A stretch of 64,000 nucleotides of DNA from Mesorhizobium sp. (GCF_023954305.1 NZ_JAMLIG010000001.1:2418001-2482000), one strand, 5' to 3'; positions 1 to 7,603 are shown, counted from the first letter of the stretch. Program-made: numbers and translations. Notes: generated from the sequence alone by a model not told the origin.

Positions 1-1504
1 TGATGTCGTCGGTGCGGGCCATGATGAACAGGTAGCCGTCCTCGTCGAGATAGCCGGCGTCGGCGGTTTTGTAGTAGCCGGGAAACTCCGCGAGATAGGC
101 GTCGACGAACCGTTTGTCGGCATTCCACAGCGTCGGCAGGCAGCCGGGAGGCAGCGGCAGCTTGACCAGCACATTGCCGAGCGTGCCTGCCGGGACGGCG
201 TGGCCGGCATCGTCGAGAATCTCGATTCTGTAGCCGGGCATGGCGACGCCGGGCGAGCCGAGCTTGACCGGCAGCAGGCCGAGGCCCACCGGGTTCTGGC
301 TGATCGGCGAGCCCGTTTCGGTCTGCCACCAGTGGTCGATCACCGGCACGCCGAGCTGTTTCTGCGCCCATTCGATGGTCGGCGGGTCGCCGCGCTCGCC
401 GGCGAGGAAGAGGGTGCGGAACGTCGACAGGTCGTATTTGCGGATGAATTCGCCGTTCGGGTCCTGGCCCTTGATGGCGCGGAACGCGGTCGGCGCGGTG
501 AACAGCGCGACGACGCGGTGCTCGGCGATGACCCGCCAGAAGGTGCCGGCATCGGGCGTGCCGACCGGCTTGCCCTCGAACAGGACGGTGGTGCAGCCGT
601 GCAGGAGCGGGGCGTAGACGATGTAGGAATGGCCGACGACCCAGCCGACGTCGGACGCCGCCCAGAAGACCTCGCCCGGCCTGACGCCGAACTCGTTGCA
701 CATCGACCATTCGAGCGCCACCATATGGCCGCCGGTGTCGCGCACCACGCCCTTCGGCTGGCCGGTCGTGCCGGACGTGTAGAGGATGTAGAGGGGATCG
801 GTGGCGAGCATCGGCTCGCAGGGCACCGTGCGGCCGCGGGCGGCGGAGACGAGCGAAGCATAGTCCAGGTCGCGGCCGGCCGTCATGGCCGCTTCGAGCT
901 GCGGCCGCTGCAGGACGACGCAGAAGTCAGGCTTGTGCGACGCCATGTCGATCGCAGCGTCGAGCAGCGGCTTGTAGGCGACGGTGCGGCCGGGCTCGAG
1001 ACCGCAGGAGGCGGCGATGATCGCCTTCGGCGCGCAGTCGTCGATGCGGGTGGCGAGTTCCTTCGCCGCGAAGCCGCCGAAGACGACCGAATGGATTGCG
1101 CCCAGCCTGGCGCAGGCGAGCATGGCAAAGGCAGCCTCCGGCACCATCGGCATGTAGATGATGACGCGGTCGCCCTTGCCGACGCCCTTGTCCTTGAGGA
1201 CGCCCGCCAGTGCGCTGACCTCGGTGAGAAGCTGCGCATAGGTGAAGGAGGCTTTCGTTCCCGTGATGGCGCTGTCGTGGATCAGGGCAAGCTGGTCGGC
1301 GCGGCCGCCAGCCACATGCCGGTCCACCGCGTTGTGGCACATGTTGCCGACCGCGTCCGGGAACCAGCGGCCGTAGACGCCGGCCTTGGGATCGAAGATG
1401 CGCTTTGGCGGCGAGACCCAGTCGATCGCCCCCGCCGCCTCGGCCCAAAACCCTTCCGGATCCTTCTCCCAGCGCGCATAGACCTCGCGATACGTGGACG
1501 CCAT
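1..1504 (-). CDS. prpE: Propionyl-CoA synthetase, 5' part (runs off the window)
   Basis: ATP-dependent acyl-CoA synthetase of the AMP-binding family, expected to convert propionate plus CoA to propionyl-CoA through an acyl-adenylate. About 501 N-terminal residues are visible; the family is about 630 long, so the C-terminal lid with the catalytic lysine lies outside. The N-terminus has the PrpE pattern (EGFWAEAA, then IDWVSPPKRIFD), followed by NMCHNAVDRH, IHSVVFGGFA, the P-loop-like YTSGTTGQPKG and DVGWVVGHSY. The ATG at 1502-1504 is preceded on its strand by GAGGCAAGG, a good ribosome site. The frame has no stop before the window edge. Acetyl-CoA synthetase is the main alternative, but the N-terminal signature favours PrpE. 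Confidence 0.88.
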   Translation of the reverse strand, partial: MASTYREVYARWEKDPEGFWAEAAGAIDWVSPPKRIFDPKAGVYGRWFPDAVGNMCHNAVDRHVAGGRADQLALIHDSAITGTKASFTYAQLLTEVSALAGVLKDKGVGKGDRVIIYMPMVPEAAFAMLACARLGAIHSVVFGGFAAKELATRIDDCAPKAIIAASCGLEPGRTVAYKPLLDAAIDMASHKPDFCVVLQRPQLEAAMTAGRDLDYASLVSAARGRTVPCEPMLATDPLYILYTSGTTGQPKGVVRDTGGHMVALEWSMCNEFGVRPGEVFWAASDVGWVVGHSYIVYAPLLHGCTTVLFEGKPVGTPDAGTFWRVIAEHRVVALFTAPTAFRAIKGQDPNGEFIRKYDLSTFRTLFLAGERGDPPTIEWAQKQLGVPVIDHWWQTETGSPISQNPVGLGLLPVKLGSPGVAMPGYRIEILDDAGHAVPAGTLGNVLVKLPLPPGCLPTLWNADKRFVDAYLAEFPGYYKTADAGYLDEDGYLFIMARTDDI

Positions 1505-1634
1505 TCCTTGCCTCCCTCGGATGGTTGGCAGTGTTCTAGACCCTCCGAGCGCGGGCCGTCCACATGACGATCGTCTAGACTCCTGCCCCGGCGCCTGTTC
1601 AAAGGGGAGCATATCGCCGCAGAACGGTTTCGCA

Positions 1635-1796
1635 TTGTCCAAAGCGCTTGCCCTCATCATCCTCGCCATGATGGTCCTTCATCTGATCCGCCCCTTCGGC
1701 CTGCCGGGACTGCGGTTGCGCAGGGATGTCTGGAAAATCGCGGTTATGGCGCTGGTGGCGCTGGGGGCGACCGTGCTGCTCAGTCATGGGAGTTAG
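1635..1796 (+). CDS. Small membrane protein, about 53 aa
   Basis: Tiny hypothetical protein, divergent from prpE. The reading frame is open from 1494, but the conserved-looking part begins at a TTG at 1635. It gives two hydrophobic helices (ALALIILAMMVLHLI and the C-terminal VMALVALGATVLL) separated by a basic loop, GLRLRRDVWK. Similar 50-60 residue two-helix proteins occur in rhizobia as uncharacterised membrane proteins; this is from memory. No strong ribosome site precedes the TTG, so the start is uncertain. No function can be assigned. Confidence 0.45.
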   Translation: MSKALALIILAMMVLHLIRPFGLPGLRLRRDVWKIAVMALVALGATVLLSHGS

Positions 1797-1822
1797 GGGA
1801 GTAGGTGCCGGTTCCTGCTCCT

Positions 1823-1903
1823 CCGTCATTCCGGGACCGCGCAGCGGGACCCGGACTCCAGAGCGCCAGCGTTGCCCATTCGGGACAAGCCCGAGGATGA
1901 CGG
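1823..1903. repeat. GC-rich intergenic repeat with inverted ends
   Basis: An 80-bp intergenic piece bounded by CGTCATTCCGGGA at the left and by the complementary CCCGAGGATGACG near the right. It can fold into an imperfect hairpin. It resembles dispersed CGTCATTCC-type repeats common between genes in Rhizobiales. No coding potential was seen. Confidence 0.5.
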
Positions 1904-1918
1904 CGGGGGGAGTTAAGT

Positions 1919-2077
1919 GCCGGGGACAGTTTACTTTTTTCCGCACGAGGGCGTCGCCCGTGCAAGGCTTGCGCGGGCGGCTGAGGGAGTTGGGCGCCGG
2001 GGACAGTTTACTTTTTTCCGCAGAAGGGCGCGGCCCGTGCGAGGTTTGCGCGGGCGGAAACAAAGTAAACTGTCCCC
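1919..2077. repeat. Two 62-bp direct repeats plus an inverted end
   Basis: Two near-identical 62-bp units lie at 1919-1980 and 1996-2057. Each begins GCCGGGGACAGTTTACTTTT and ends in a GCGGGCGG block. A third copy of the core, AAAGTAAACTGTCCCC at 2062-2077, is inverted. The array sits directly beyond the 3' end of the hypothetical gene at 2087. The GGGGACAGTTTACTTT core resembles ends associated with REP-type or IS200-like transposases, but no transposase gene is present here. Confidence 0.75.
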
Positions 2078-2086
2078 TGCGGATCT

Positions 2087-2542
2087 CTACGACGTGTCGC
2101 GGAATTCGACCGGCGAGAAGGCTTCCCGAAGTCTGCGCAGGAATACATCGAGGCCGCGGAGTGGGTTGACCTCGTCACCGGCCTCGCCGGATGCCTGATC
2201 CTGCCGCCAGACCGAAACACGGCTGAGATAGGCCGCCATGCTTTGCACGACCACCGCCAGCGCGCGCAGCGAGGCGGCGATGTCGAGCGCGTCGGCCGGC
2301 CCGGTGCCGTAGCGGACGTTGGGCAGAGCGGGCGACCAGAGCCGGCCGGCCGCGTTCCAGGTCGAGCCGGCGACGTAGTCGCGGGCGATGAGGTCGGCCT
2401 GCCGGGCGGCCCACAGCAGGCTGAAGCGGACCCAAGGCGTGTCGCCGGCGGCGCGTTCTGCGAGGGCTGCGAGCGCAAGCAGGGTCGAGACGATGCTGCA
2501 AAGCACCTCCTGTCCCCTCCCTGTCTTCGCCTTCCACGCCAT
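2087..2542 (-). CDS. Hypothetical protein, 151 aa
   Basis: Unrecognised protein. The ATG at 2540-2542 is preceded by AAAGGAG at good spacing, so this start is preferred over upstream in-frame codons. It is alpha-helical in character, with an Ala/Leu-rich N-terminal helix (about residues 12-32) and a segment DLIARDYVAGSTWNAAG followed by a helix of aliphatic residues. No signal peptide or clear catalytic motif was seen. Its 3' end abuts the GGGGACAGT repeat array. It stands alone on its strand, with the VapBC module divergent upstream. Confidence 0.6.
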   Translation of the reverse strand: MAWKAKTGRGQEVLCSIVSTLLALAALAERAAGDTPWVRFSLLWAARQADLIARDYVAGSTWNAAGRLWSPALPNVRYGTGPADALDIAASLRALAVVVQSMAAYLSRVSVWRQDQASGEAGDEVNPLRGLDVFLRRLREAFSPVEFRDTS

Positions 2543-2863
2543 CGCCGGCTCCTTTGCGTCGCACCGGGCCAATGATGCGGCAGGGCGGAAAGGGCGTGGA
2601 TAAAAAAGCGAATGGTGAATGGTGAATGGTGAATGGGAACAGAGGGTTGGCGGCAAAAACTTTTTCCCGCCGGGGGCGATCGATGCACAGGGGAGGCGTT
2701 TTAGGCGTGCAACCGGAGAGAAGAATGGATCCCGCATGGCCTCCGGCCGCCGGCATGACGGAGGTATGGGGCGGAAGGCAACCAAATCCTCGCCCGATCG
2801 GGCCCACTTCCGGCGTCATGACATATGCGGTATTCTGTCATTACAGTTCACGAGGACGACGCG
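2543..2863. other. Intergenic gap with short tandem repeat
   Basis: About 320 bases without a convincing gene. It holds a 7-bp tandem repeat at 2610-2637 and a hyphenated inverted repeat (ATGACA at 2818-2823 and TGTCAT at 2836-2841) that could be the VapB operator. Short open frames here overlap the repeat and show no conserved features. Confidence 0.5.
2610..2637. repeat. GAATGGT tandem repeat, four units
   Basis: Three exact GAATGGT units and a fourth ending in G run head to tail. This is a possible variable-number tandem repeat between the promoter sides of two divergent genes. Confidence 0.8.
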
Positions 2864-3103
2864 ATGAACCTCCAGATCCGTGACAAGCGCGCCCACGAAC
2901 TCGCCAGGCGTCTCGCCGAGCGTGACAAGACGACCATGACCGAGGCGGTTATCTCGGCGCTAGAGAACGAGCTGGAGCGGAGGGCGGGGGTTCCTCTGGC
3001 AAGCCAGTTCGAGGAACTCGCGCAAAAGCTCCGAGAGATGTCGCCCGGCCCAGGTCGAGTGATGACGAAGGATGAGATCGATCAGATGTGGGGTCACGAT
3101 TGA
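2864..3103 (+). CDS. vapB: VapB-type antitoxin
   Basis: 79-residue antitoxin of the VapB/Rv0623 (PSK) type, expected to neutralise the PIN toxin encoded immediately downstream and to repress the operon. The N-terminal part, MNLQIRDKRAHELARRLAE, followed by TTMTEAVISALENEL, has the ribbon-helix-helix pattern of the family. The C-terminal half is charged and probably wraps the toxin. The ATG at 2864 has GAGG 7 bases upstream; an in-frame codon at 2825 lies inside the promoter region and is less likely. Its last 16 bases overlap the toxin gene. Confidence 0.85.
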   Translation: MNLQIRDKRAHELARRLAERDKTTMTEAVISALENELERRAGVPLASQFEELAQKLREMSPGPGRVMTKDEIDQMWGHD

Positions 3104-3495
3104 TCTTCATCGATACGTCGGTCGTTATCGCAATTCTGGTTTCGGAAGACGACGCCGTCGAATTATCGGAGGCGATGGAAGCCGCGCAATATCGGGCGAC
3201 GTCGGCCTTGGTTATCCTCGAAGCAGCGATGCGGCTCTCGACCCTGCTTTCGCTCCAACCGGCCCAGGTTAGCGTTATCATTGACGCGTTTCTGGACCGA
3301 GGGCAGATCGAAATCGTTCCGATCGAAGCTGCGGACCGAAGTTTCGCGGTTGAGGCCTTTGCACGCTACGGCAAAGGACAACGTCACCCTGCGCGCTTGA
3401 ATCTCGCCGATTGCCTATCCTACGCCTGCGCAAAGAGGCGCGGACTGACGCTGCTCTACAAGGGCGGCGATTTCGCGCTGACCGATCTCGCCTGA
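3088..3495 (+). CDS. vapC: VapC-type PIN-domain ribonuclease toxin
   Basis: 135-residue PIN-domain protein, expected to be a Mg-dependent endoribonuclease that cleaves tRNA or rRNA when freed from VapB. The first acidic residue is in IFIDTSVVIAI. A conserved Glu sits in ALVILEAAMRL, and the C-terminal acidic residues lie in LNLADCLSYA and near GGDFALTDLA, the usual PIN tetrad layout. The gene overlaps vapB, as is typical of these operons. The ATG at 3088 was chosen; a TTG at 3100, just before the IFIDTS strand, is an alternative. Confidence 0.87.
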   Translation: MGSRLIFIDTSVVIAILVSEDDAVELSEAMEAAQYRATSALVILEAAMRLSTLLSLQPAQVSVIIDAFLDRGQIEIVPIEAADRSFAVEAFARYGKGQRHPARLNLADCLSYACAKRRGLTLLYKGGDFALTDLA

Positions 3496-3511
3496 ACCAC
3501 GGCCTGTCGCC

Positions 3512-4231
3512 TCACCCTTCGCCGAGCACCATCGGCAGAAGGTGCTCGGCCCAGGCCGCGTAGCCGGCGACGGAGGCGTGGAAGCCATCGGTGGAGAATC
3601 CGGTCGCGGGTTCGAGGATCGGCAGGCGAGCGGCGGGAACCGCGCCGCGCTCGAAGCACAGCGCCTCGCCCTTGGCGTTGATCGCGCCGGCGCGGATTTC
3701 GAGGATGCGGCCGAGCAGGGCGGGGAGCGCGGGAACCAGCCTCATGTCGACCACCGGCGACCAGACCACGCGGGCCTCGGGCCATTTGGCGCGCAGCGCG
3801 TAGAGCAGGCCGCCGAATTCGCGCTTGAAGCGGGAGACGGTGTGGAAATTCTTGGCGTCGTTGGTGCCGACGGACAGAACGATATGCGTCCACGGCTCGG
3901 GCGCGAGATTGGGCAGGACGTGGTCGCGGATCTGGCCCGATGTGGCCGAATTGAAGCCGGCGGCGCGCCAGACGACGGCTCGTCCCGTCTGCGCGGCGAC
4001 GAGGCGGGAGAGTTCGGCGGCGAGACCCTGCTCGGAACTCTCGATGCCGACGGAGGCGGCGGAGGAATCGCCGAGCACCAGCAGCCGGATCTCCGGTTCG
4101 TTGCCGGCAATGCGGTGGCGGACCGGACCCGAGGCGGGCAGCATGCGCGGCGTGCGGCGGCGCACCCCCAGCCCCTGCCAGACATAGACGGGGAAGGCGA
4201 GCCAGGAGAGGAGGGGTGCGAGGCGGGACAT
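3512..4231 (-). CDS. SGNH/GDSL-family hydrolase
   Basis: 239-residue esterase/lipase-like hydrolase. Block I is LVLGDSSAAS with the predicted nucleophile Ser56. Block III, SVGTNDAKNF, supplies Asn124. Block V, DGFHAS, supplies Asp215 and His218, completing the triad. The N-terminal stretch LLSWLAFPVYVWQGLGV (about 8-23) is hydrophobic and could be an uncleaved signal anchor. Similar rhizobial proteins are annotated only as GDSL hydrolases, and the substrate is unknown. It is convergent with vapC and precedes the PhnA-domain gene on the same strand by about 70 bases. Confidence 0.85.
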   Translation of the reverse strand: MSRLAPLLSWLAFPVYVWQGLGVRRRTPRMLPASGPVRHRIAGNEPEIRLLVLGDSSAASVGIESSEQGLAAELSRLVAAQTGRAVVWRAAGFNSATSGQIRDHVLPNLAPEPWTHIVLSVGTNDAKNFHTVSRFKREFGGLLYALRAKWPEARVVWSPVVDMRLVPALPALLGRILEIRAGAINAKGEALCFERGAVPAARLPILEPATGFSTDGFHASVAGYAAWAEHLLPMVLGEG

Positions 4232-4300
4232 GGTTTCCCGCTTAGCGCGAAGCGGTGCGCGACGGAAGACCGGGGACGAAACGGTGGCCGACGGAGACGC

Positions 4301-4603
4301 TCAGCGCTTGCGCACGAACTCCGTGCGCAGGACGAGGCCCTTGATCGCTTCGTGGCGGCAGTCGATTTCGTCCGGATTGTCGGTGAGGCGAATCGACTTG
4401 ATCACGGTGCCCTGTTTCAGCGTCTGCCCGGCACCCTTGACCTTGAGATCTTTGATCAGGACGACCGAGTCGCCATCGGTCAGGACGTTGCCGGCGGCGT
4501 CGCGCACCGCGGCCGCTTCGGCCTTCGCAGCAGCCAGTTCCGAGGCCGGGCGCCATTCGCCGGTTGCCTCGTCATACACATATTCGTCGTCGTCGGCCGA
4601 CAT
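4301..4603 (-). CDS. PhnA-domain protein (YjdM family) lacking the zinc ribbon
   Basis: 100-residue protein matching the C-terminal PhnA domain of YjdM: DGDSVVLIKDLKVKG, then TVIKSIRLTDN and a terminal LRTEFVRKR. YjdM-type proteins normally start with a four-cysteine zinc ribbon; here the N-terminus is acidic, MSADDDEYVYDEATGEW, and only one Cys (in EIDCRH) is present. The older name alkylphosphonate uptake protein is misleading, since the domain has no proven role in C-P lyase. The start is supported by GGGAAGGA upstream of the ATG at 4601-4603. Confidence 0.82.
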   Translation of the reverse strand: MSADDDEYVYDEATGEWRPASELAAAKAEAAAVRDAAGNVLTDGDSVVLIKDLKVKGAGQTLKQGTVIKSIRLTDNPDEIDCRHEAIKGLVLRTEFVRKR

Positions 4604-4720
4604 GTCCGGTCCTTCCCTCAGAGACGAGCGGCCCGTCGGGTCGGTCGATCAGTCTGCGCGGTCTACAGCGGGAGCGGGCGGTGTCAAGCCTGGCAGGGCC
4701 AACACCGCCGTGTCCGCATG

Positions 4721-5614
4721 TCAGAAGGCCGGCAGCGTCGGGCGGACGGCGAGGGCGTCGGTGATGACTTTTTCGACGGCCTTGCGGCGCTCGCCGGACA
4801 GCGGCAGGCGCGGCATGCGTACGCGGTCGTTGGTGCCGATGGCGTGAACTTCCGCCAGCTTGATGTTCTGGACGAGGTAGGTCGAGACATCGAGATCAAG
4901 CAGCGGGCGGAACCAGCGATAGATCGACAAGGCCTCGTCGCGGCGGCCCTGCTTCATCAGCTGGTATATGGCGACCGTCTCGCGCGGGAAGGCGGTGACG
5001 AGGCCGGCGACCCAGCCAATGGCGCCGACCGACAGCGCCTCGAAGGCGAGGTTGTCGACGCCGGTGAAGAGGTCGAAGCGGTCGCCGAAGGCATTGACGA
5101 TGTCGGTCGAGCGGCGGATGTCGTCGGAGCTCTCCTTGACCGCGACGAAGCGGGCGTCGGCTGCGAGCTCTTCCATGATGGGGATCGTCACGTCGACACG
5201 GTAGGCGAGGCGGTTGGAATAGATCATCACCGGAAGGTCGCCGGCCTGCGCCACCGCGCTGAGGGCGGCGACCGTCTCTTCCGGATTGGTGTGGTAGATC
5301 GGCGAGGGCACGACCATGAGGCCGTCGGCGCCGGCTTTCGCAGCGCGCTTCGCGAGCGAAGCGGCGTCGCGGGTGGCGGCCTCATTGATCGTCAGCAGAA
5401 CAGGCTTTTTGCCGGCTATCTTTCGCGCGGTCGCGAAGATCTCGAGCTTTTCGTCATGGCTGAGCATCGGACCTTCGCCGAGCGAGCCGCAGACGATGAT
5501 GCCGTCGCAGCCGGCGTCCATCTGGAGGCCGAAGCAGCGCTCCATCTCGGCATGATCGAGGCGGTCGTCGGCGGTGAACTTGGTCGTGACGGCAGGGAAA
5601 ACTCCGGACCACAT
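4721..5614 (-). CDS. DapA-family aldolase/deaminase
   Basis: 297-residue class I aldolase-fold enzyme of the dihydrodipicolinate synthase family. The Schiff-base lysine is Lys160 in FVAVKESS; Tyr132 (MIYSN) and the GSLGEG loop at 43-48 correspond to the active site. The opening WSGVFPAVTTKF and the YRVDVT segment look more like rhizobial 1-pyrroline-4-hydroxy-2-carboxylate deaminases of hydroxyproline catabolism, or other catabolic aldolases, than true DapA. That subfamily call is from recalled similarity. The gene is divergent from a GntR regulator, and TGATATATCA palindromes lie in the shared promoter, so it is probably induced by its substrate. Confidence 0.8.
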   Translation of the reverse strand: MWSGVFPAVTTKFTADDRLDHAEMERCFGLQMDAGCDGIIVCGSLGEGPMLSHDEKLEIFATARKIAGKKPVLLTINEAATRDAASLAKRAAKAGADGLMVVPSPIYHTNPEETVAALSAVAQAGDLPVMIYSNRLAYRVDVTIPIMEELAADARFVAVKESSDDIRRSTDIVNAFGDRFDLFTGVDNLAFEALSVGAIGWVAGLVTAFPRETVAIYQLMKQGRRDEALSIYRWFRPLLDLDVSTYLVQNIKLAEVHAIGTNDRVRMPRLPLSGERRKAVEKVITDALAVRPTLPAF

Positions 5615-5627
5615 GATCGATCTCCTT

Positions 5628-5695
5628 CTGATATATCAGTGATATATGAGATTGCCCGGAGGGTTGTCAAGCGGATTCCGATGCTGATATATCAA
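5628..5695. promoter_or_regulatory. Repeated palindromic operator between dapA-like gene and gntR
   Basis: TGATATATCA is a perfect 10-bp palindrome present at 5629-5638 and 5685-5694. A one-mismatch copy, TGATATATGA, lies at 5640-5649. The sites sit in the 106-bp gap between divergent genes and are AT-rich in a GC-rich background, as expected for a GntR-family operator controlling both directions. Confidence 0.7.
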
Positions 5696-5720
5696 TAATA
5701 CATCCGGAGGCCGCAGACAC

Positions 5721-6365
5721 ATGACCGAGGCGGTGCAGGAAAGCGCCACGCGGCGCGCCTACAGGGTGCTGGAGCGGATGATCGTCACGCTCGAACTCTC
5801 GCCCGCCAGCGTGACGACCGAGGGTGCCCTGATCGAGCGGATCGGTCTCGGGCGCACCCCGGTTCGCGAGGCGATCCAGCGGCTGGCCTGGGAAGGGCTG
5901 CTTGAGGTGCGCGCCCGGGCGGGCCTGGCGGTGGCACCGCTGCGCGCGTCGGACTGGGTGAAGATCATCGATGCGCGGCGCGGGGTGGAAGCGGTTCTGG
6001 CGCGCGCGGCCGCGCGGCACGCCACCCGCGAGACGGCGCAGCGCTTCCACGACGCCGCGCTGTCGATGCGCAAGGCGGCGATTTCGGGAAACGTGCTCGC
6101 ATTCCTGCAGGCCGACAAGGCGCTGGACGAGGCGATGGCCGATGCCGCCGACAATCCCTACGCGGCGCTGGCCGCAGCACCCCTCCAGACGCACAGCCGG
6201 CGGTTCTGGTACCGCTACCAGGCCGAGAGCGGGCTGGCCGCGGCGGCCGACAGGCACATGGCGCTGATCAAGGCGGTGCTGGACGGCGATGGCGAGGCGG
6301 CGGCGGCCGAGTCCGACCGGCTGATGGATCTTCTGCGGACTTATGCCGAAGACGCGGCGCGGTAA
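5721..6365 (+). CDS. GntR-family regulator, FCD type
   Basis: 214-residue transcription factor. The N-terminal winged HTH covers about residues 8-75, with TEGALIERIGLGRTPVREAIQRL as the recognition region, shown here in outline. The C-terminal helical FCD ligand domain follows (DARRGVEAVLARAAARHA, then LDEAMADAADNPYA, and HMALIKAVLDGD), a domain that usually binds a carboxylate and often a metal. It probably represses the divergent DapA-like gene and itself through the TGATATATCA sites. The ATG at 5721 follows CGGAGG at good spacing. Confidence 0.87.
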   Translation: MTEAVQESATRRAYRVLERMIVTLELSPASVTTEGALIERIGLGRTPVREAIQRLAWEGLLEVRARAGLAVAPLRASDWVKIIDARRGVEAVLARAAARHATRETAQRFHDAALSMRKAAISGNVLAFLQADKALDEAMADAADNPYAALAAAPLQTHSRRFWYRYQAESGLAAAADRHMALIKAVLDGDGEAAAAESDRLMDLLRTYAEDAAR

Positions 6366-6387
6366 CGCGGGCCGCGCGGCGCCTCAC

Positions 6388-6765
6388 TCAGGTGTCTCGA
6401 CCGGCCGCAAGGATGGCGCCGTCCCAACCCTCGCCGCTGGCGAGAATGCAGCTGGTGCCGTCGGTGCCGCTGGCCAGGATGGTGAAGGTGCCCGATTCCG
6501 ACACGAAGACCTCGACGACCGCCGTCGGGTCGATCAGACCCATGCCGCTGGGCGCTTCCTGAAAGATTGTGCCGAGCTGAGCGACGATTTCGTCGCGGGG
6601 GCCGCAATTGGTGATCTCGGCCGATTGGGCGGGGACGGACGAGTCGGGCACGACTTCAACGGTCGGGGCGGAGGCGGGTGCGAGGCTCTGCGCCGGCGTC
6701 TGGGCGACGGCGGCGAAGCTGCAGGTGAGCGCGAAAGCGCCGATCAGGGGAGCGAGTCGGGTCAT
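6388..6765 (-). CDS. Secreted hypothetical protein
   Basis: 125-residue protein with a cleavable signal peptide: MTRLAPLIGAFALTCSFAAVA, with likely cleavage at the AVA-Q site. The mature part has two cysteines (ITNCGPRDEI and TSCILASGEGW) that may form a disulfide. It carries a hydrophobic strand pattern ending in GWDGAILAA. The start at 6765 is chosen because the upstream in-frame extension adds a non-signal-like basic stretch. No family was recognised; periplasmic location is inferred. Confidence 0.65.
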   Translation of the reverse strand: MTRLAPLIGAFALTCSFAAVAQTPAQSLAPASAPTVEVVPDSSVPAQSAEITNCGPRDEIVAQLGTIFQEAPSGMGLIDPTAVVEVFVSESGTFTILASGTDGTSCILASGEGWDGAILAAGRDT

Positions 6766-6881
6766 GGCGGATTTCCTCGTTCGCCGTTCTTGGTTCCTGG
6801 AACTCAAGCAGGCGGACGTTTCCGCGTTCCATCACGAAAACTTGCGCAATGTAACCGAAAGAGAGAAATGCGAGAGCGACC

Positions 6882-7331
6882 TCAGCCCGACAGCGCGCGG
6901 CGCAGCAGCGGGTGCGGCTCGGCGAGGAACGGATTGATCACCGTCACGCCACGCCATTCGAAGCCATGCTGCATGTCTTCGGAGAGCAGGAGGCGGCAGC
7001 CGGCCGCGTCGGAGACGGCGAGGATGATGGCGTCCCATATGTTCAGGCCGTGTTCGACGGTCAGAAGGGACGCGCCGTCAAGCGATCCCTCAGTCGTGGG
7101 CAGCACGGTGAAAAAACTCGTGAGCTTGAGAATGGTTTGACGCGCCTCTTGCGCTGGGATCTGCGTCTTGCGGGTGAGAACGTTGAAGAGTTCACCGAGC
7201 GCCTGTGCCGCAACCATGGTCCGTGAGCTTGGGAGTTGCTTCAAGACGGCGACGGCGATGTCCCTCCGATGCGTATCGTTCGTGCCCTCAGCATAGGCCA
7301 ACACATTGGTGTCGATCGATACCAGCATCAA
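6882..7331 (-). CDS. PIN-domain toxin of a YefM/PIN module
   Basis: 149-residue PIN-domain protein, likely ribonuclease toxin. The acidic residues are in VSIDTNVLAYA, in AQALGELFNVL, in LNIWDAIILAVSDAAG and in LLSEDMQHG, matching PIN order. The ATG overlaps the last four bases of the upstream antitoxin gene. It ends with an Arg-rich tail after PFLAEP. Its pairing with a Phd/YefM antitoxin instead of VapB is a known alternative arrangement. Confidence 0.85.
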   Translation of the reverse strand: MMLVSIDTNVLAYAEGTNDTHRRDIAVAVLKQLPSSRTMVAAQALGELFNVLTRKTQIPAQEARQTILKLTSFFTVLPTTEGSLDGASLLTVEHGLNIWDAIILAVSDAAGCRLLLSEDMQHGFEWRGVTVINPFLAEPHPLLRRALSG

Positions 7332-7567
7332 TCGTCATACAATTCGTCGCGCGTCCATCGGGGGAGGTTCAGAACGGGCCGGTTTCTGAGTTCGTTGAGG
7401 TAGCGCTGCTTGGCTTCTTCACGTCTCTCGGTATCGTTTTCGATGGGAATAATCTTGGCGATCGGCGTGCCGTGGCTGGTCACGACGACAGTGTCGCCAT
7501 CCTTCACGCTCCTGAGAAGTTTCGAGAAGTCGCGGTTGGCTTCGGCTGCGGTGACGATCTTGTTCAT
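7328..7567 (-). CDS. Phd/YefM-family antitoxin
   Basis: 79-residue antitoxin. The N-terminus, IVTAAEANRDFSKLLRSVKDG, followed by DTVVVTSHGTPIAKIIP, is the characteristic Phd/YefM DNA-binding fold. The charged tail (REEAKQRYLNEL) should bind the PIN toxin encoded downstream with an ATGA overlap. A perfect inverted repeat just upstream (7581-7603) is the expected autoregulatory operator. Confidence 0.87.
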   Translation of the reverse strand: MNKIVTAAEANRDFSKLLRSVKDGDTVVVTSHGTPIAKIIPIENDTERREEAKQRYLNELRNRPVLNLPRWTRDELYDD

Positions 7568-7580
7568 GGCGCACCAGCGA

Positions 7581-7603
7581 AAGTAGTGACTATCACTACT
7601 TTA
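7581..7603. promoter_or_regulatory. Antitoxin operator, perfect inverted repeat
   Basis: Ten-base arms AAAGTAGTGA and TCACTACTTT are separated by three bases and lie 13 bases upstream of the YefM start codon. The position and symmetry suit autorepression by the antitoxin/toxin complex. Confidence 0.72.

Noticed and set aside
200..1567. A 455-residue plus-strand ORF at the window start
   Set aside because: Opposite strand of the clear propionyl-CoA synthetase; Arg/Ala/Asp-rich with no domain.
3542..5698. A 718-residue plus-strand ORF
   Set aside because: It crosses the SGNH hydrolase, the PhnA-domain gene and the DapA-like gene on the other strand, all of which carry family motifs.
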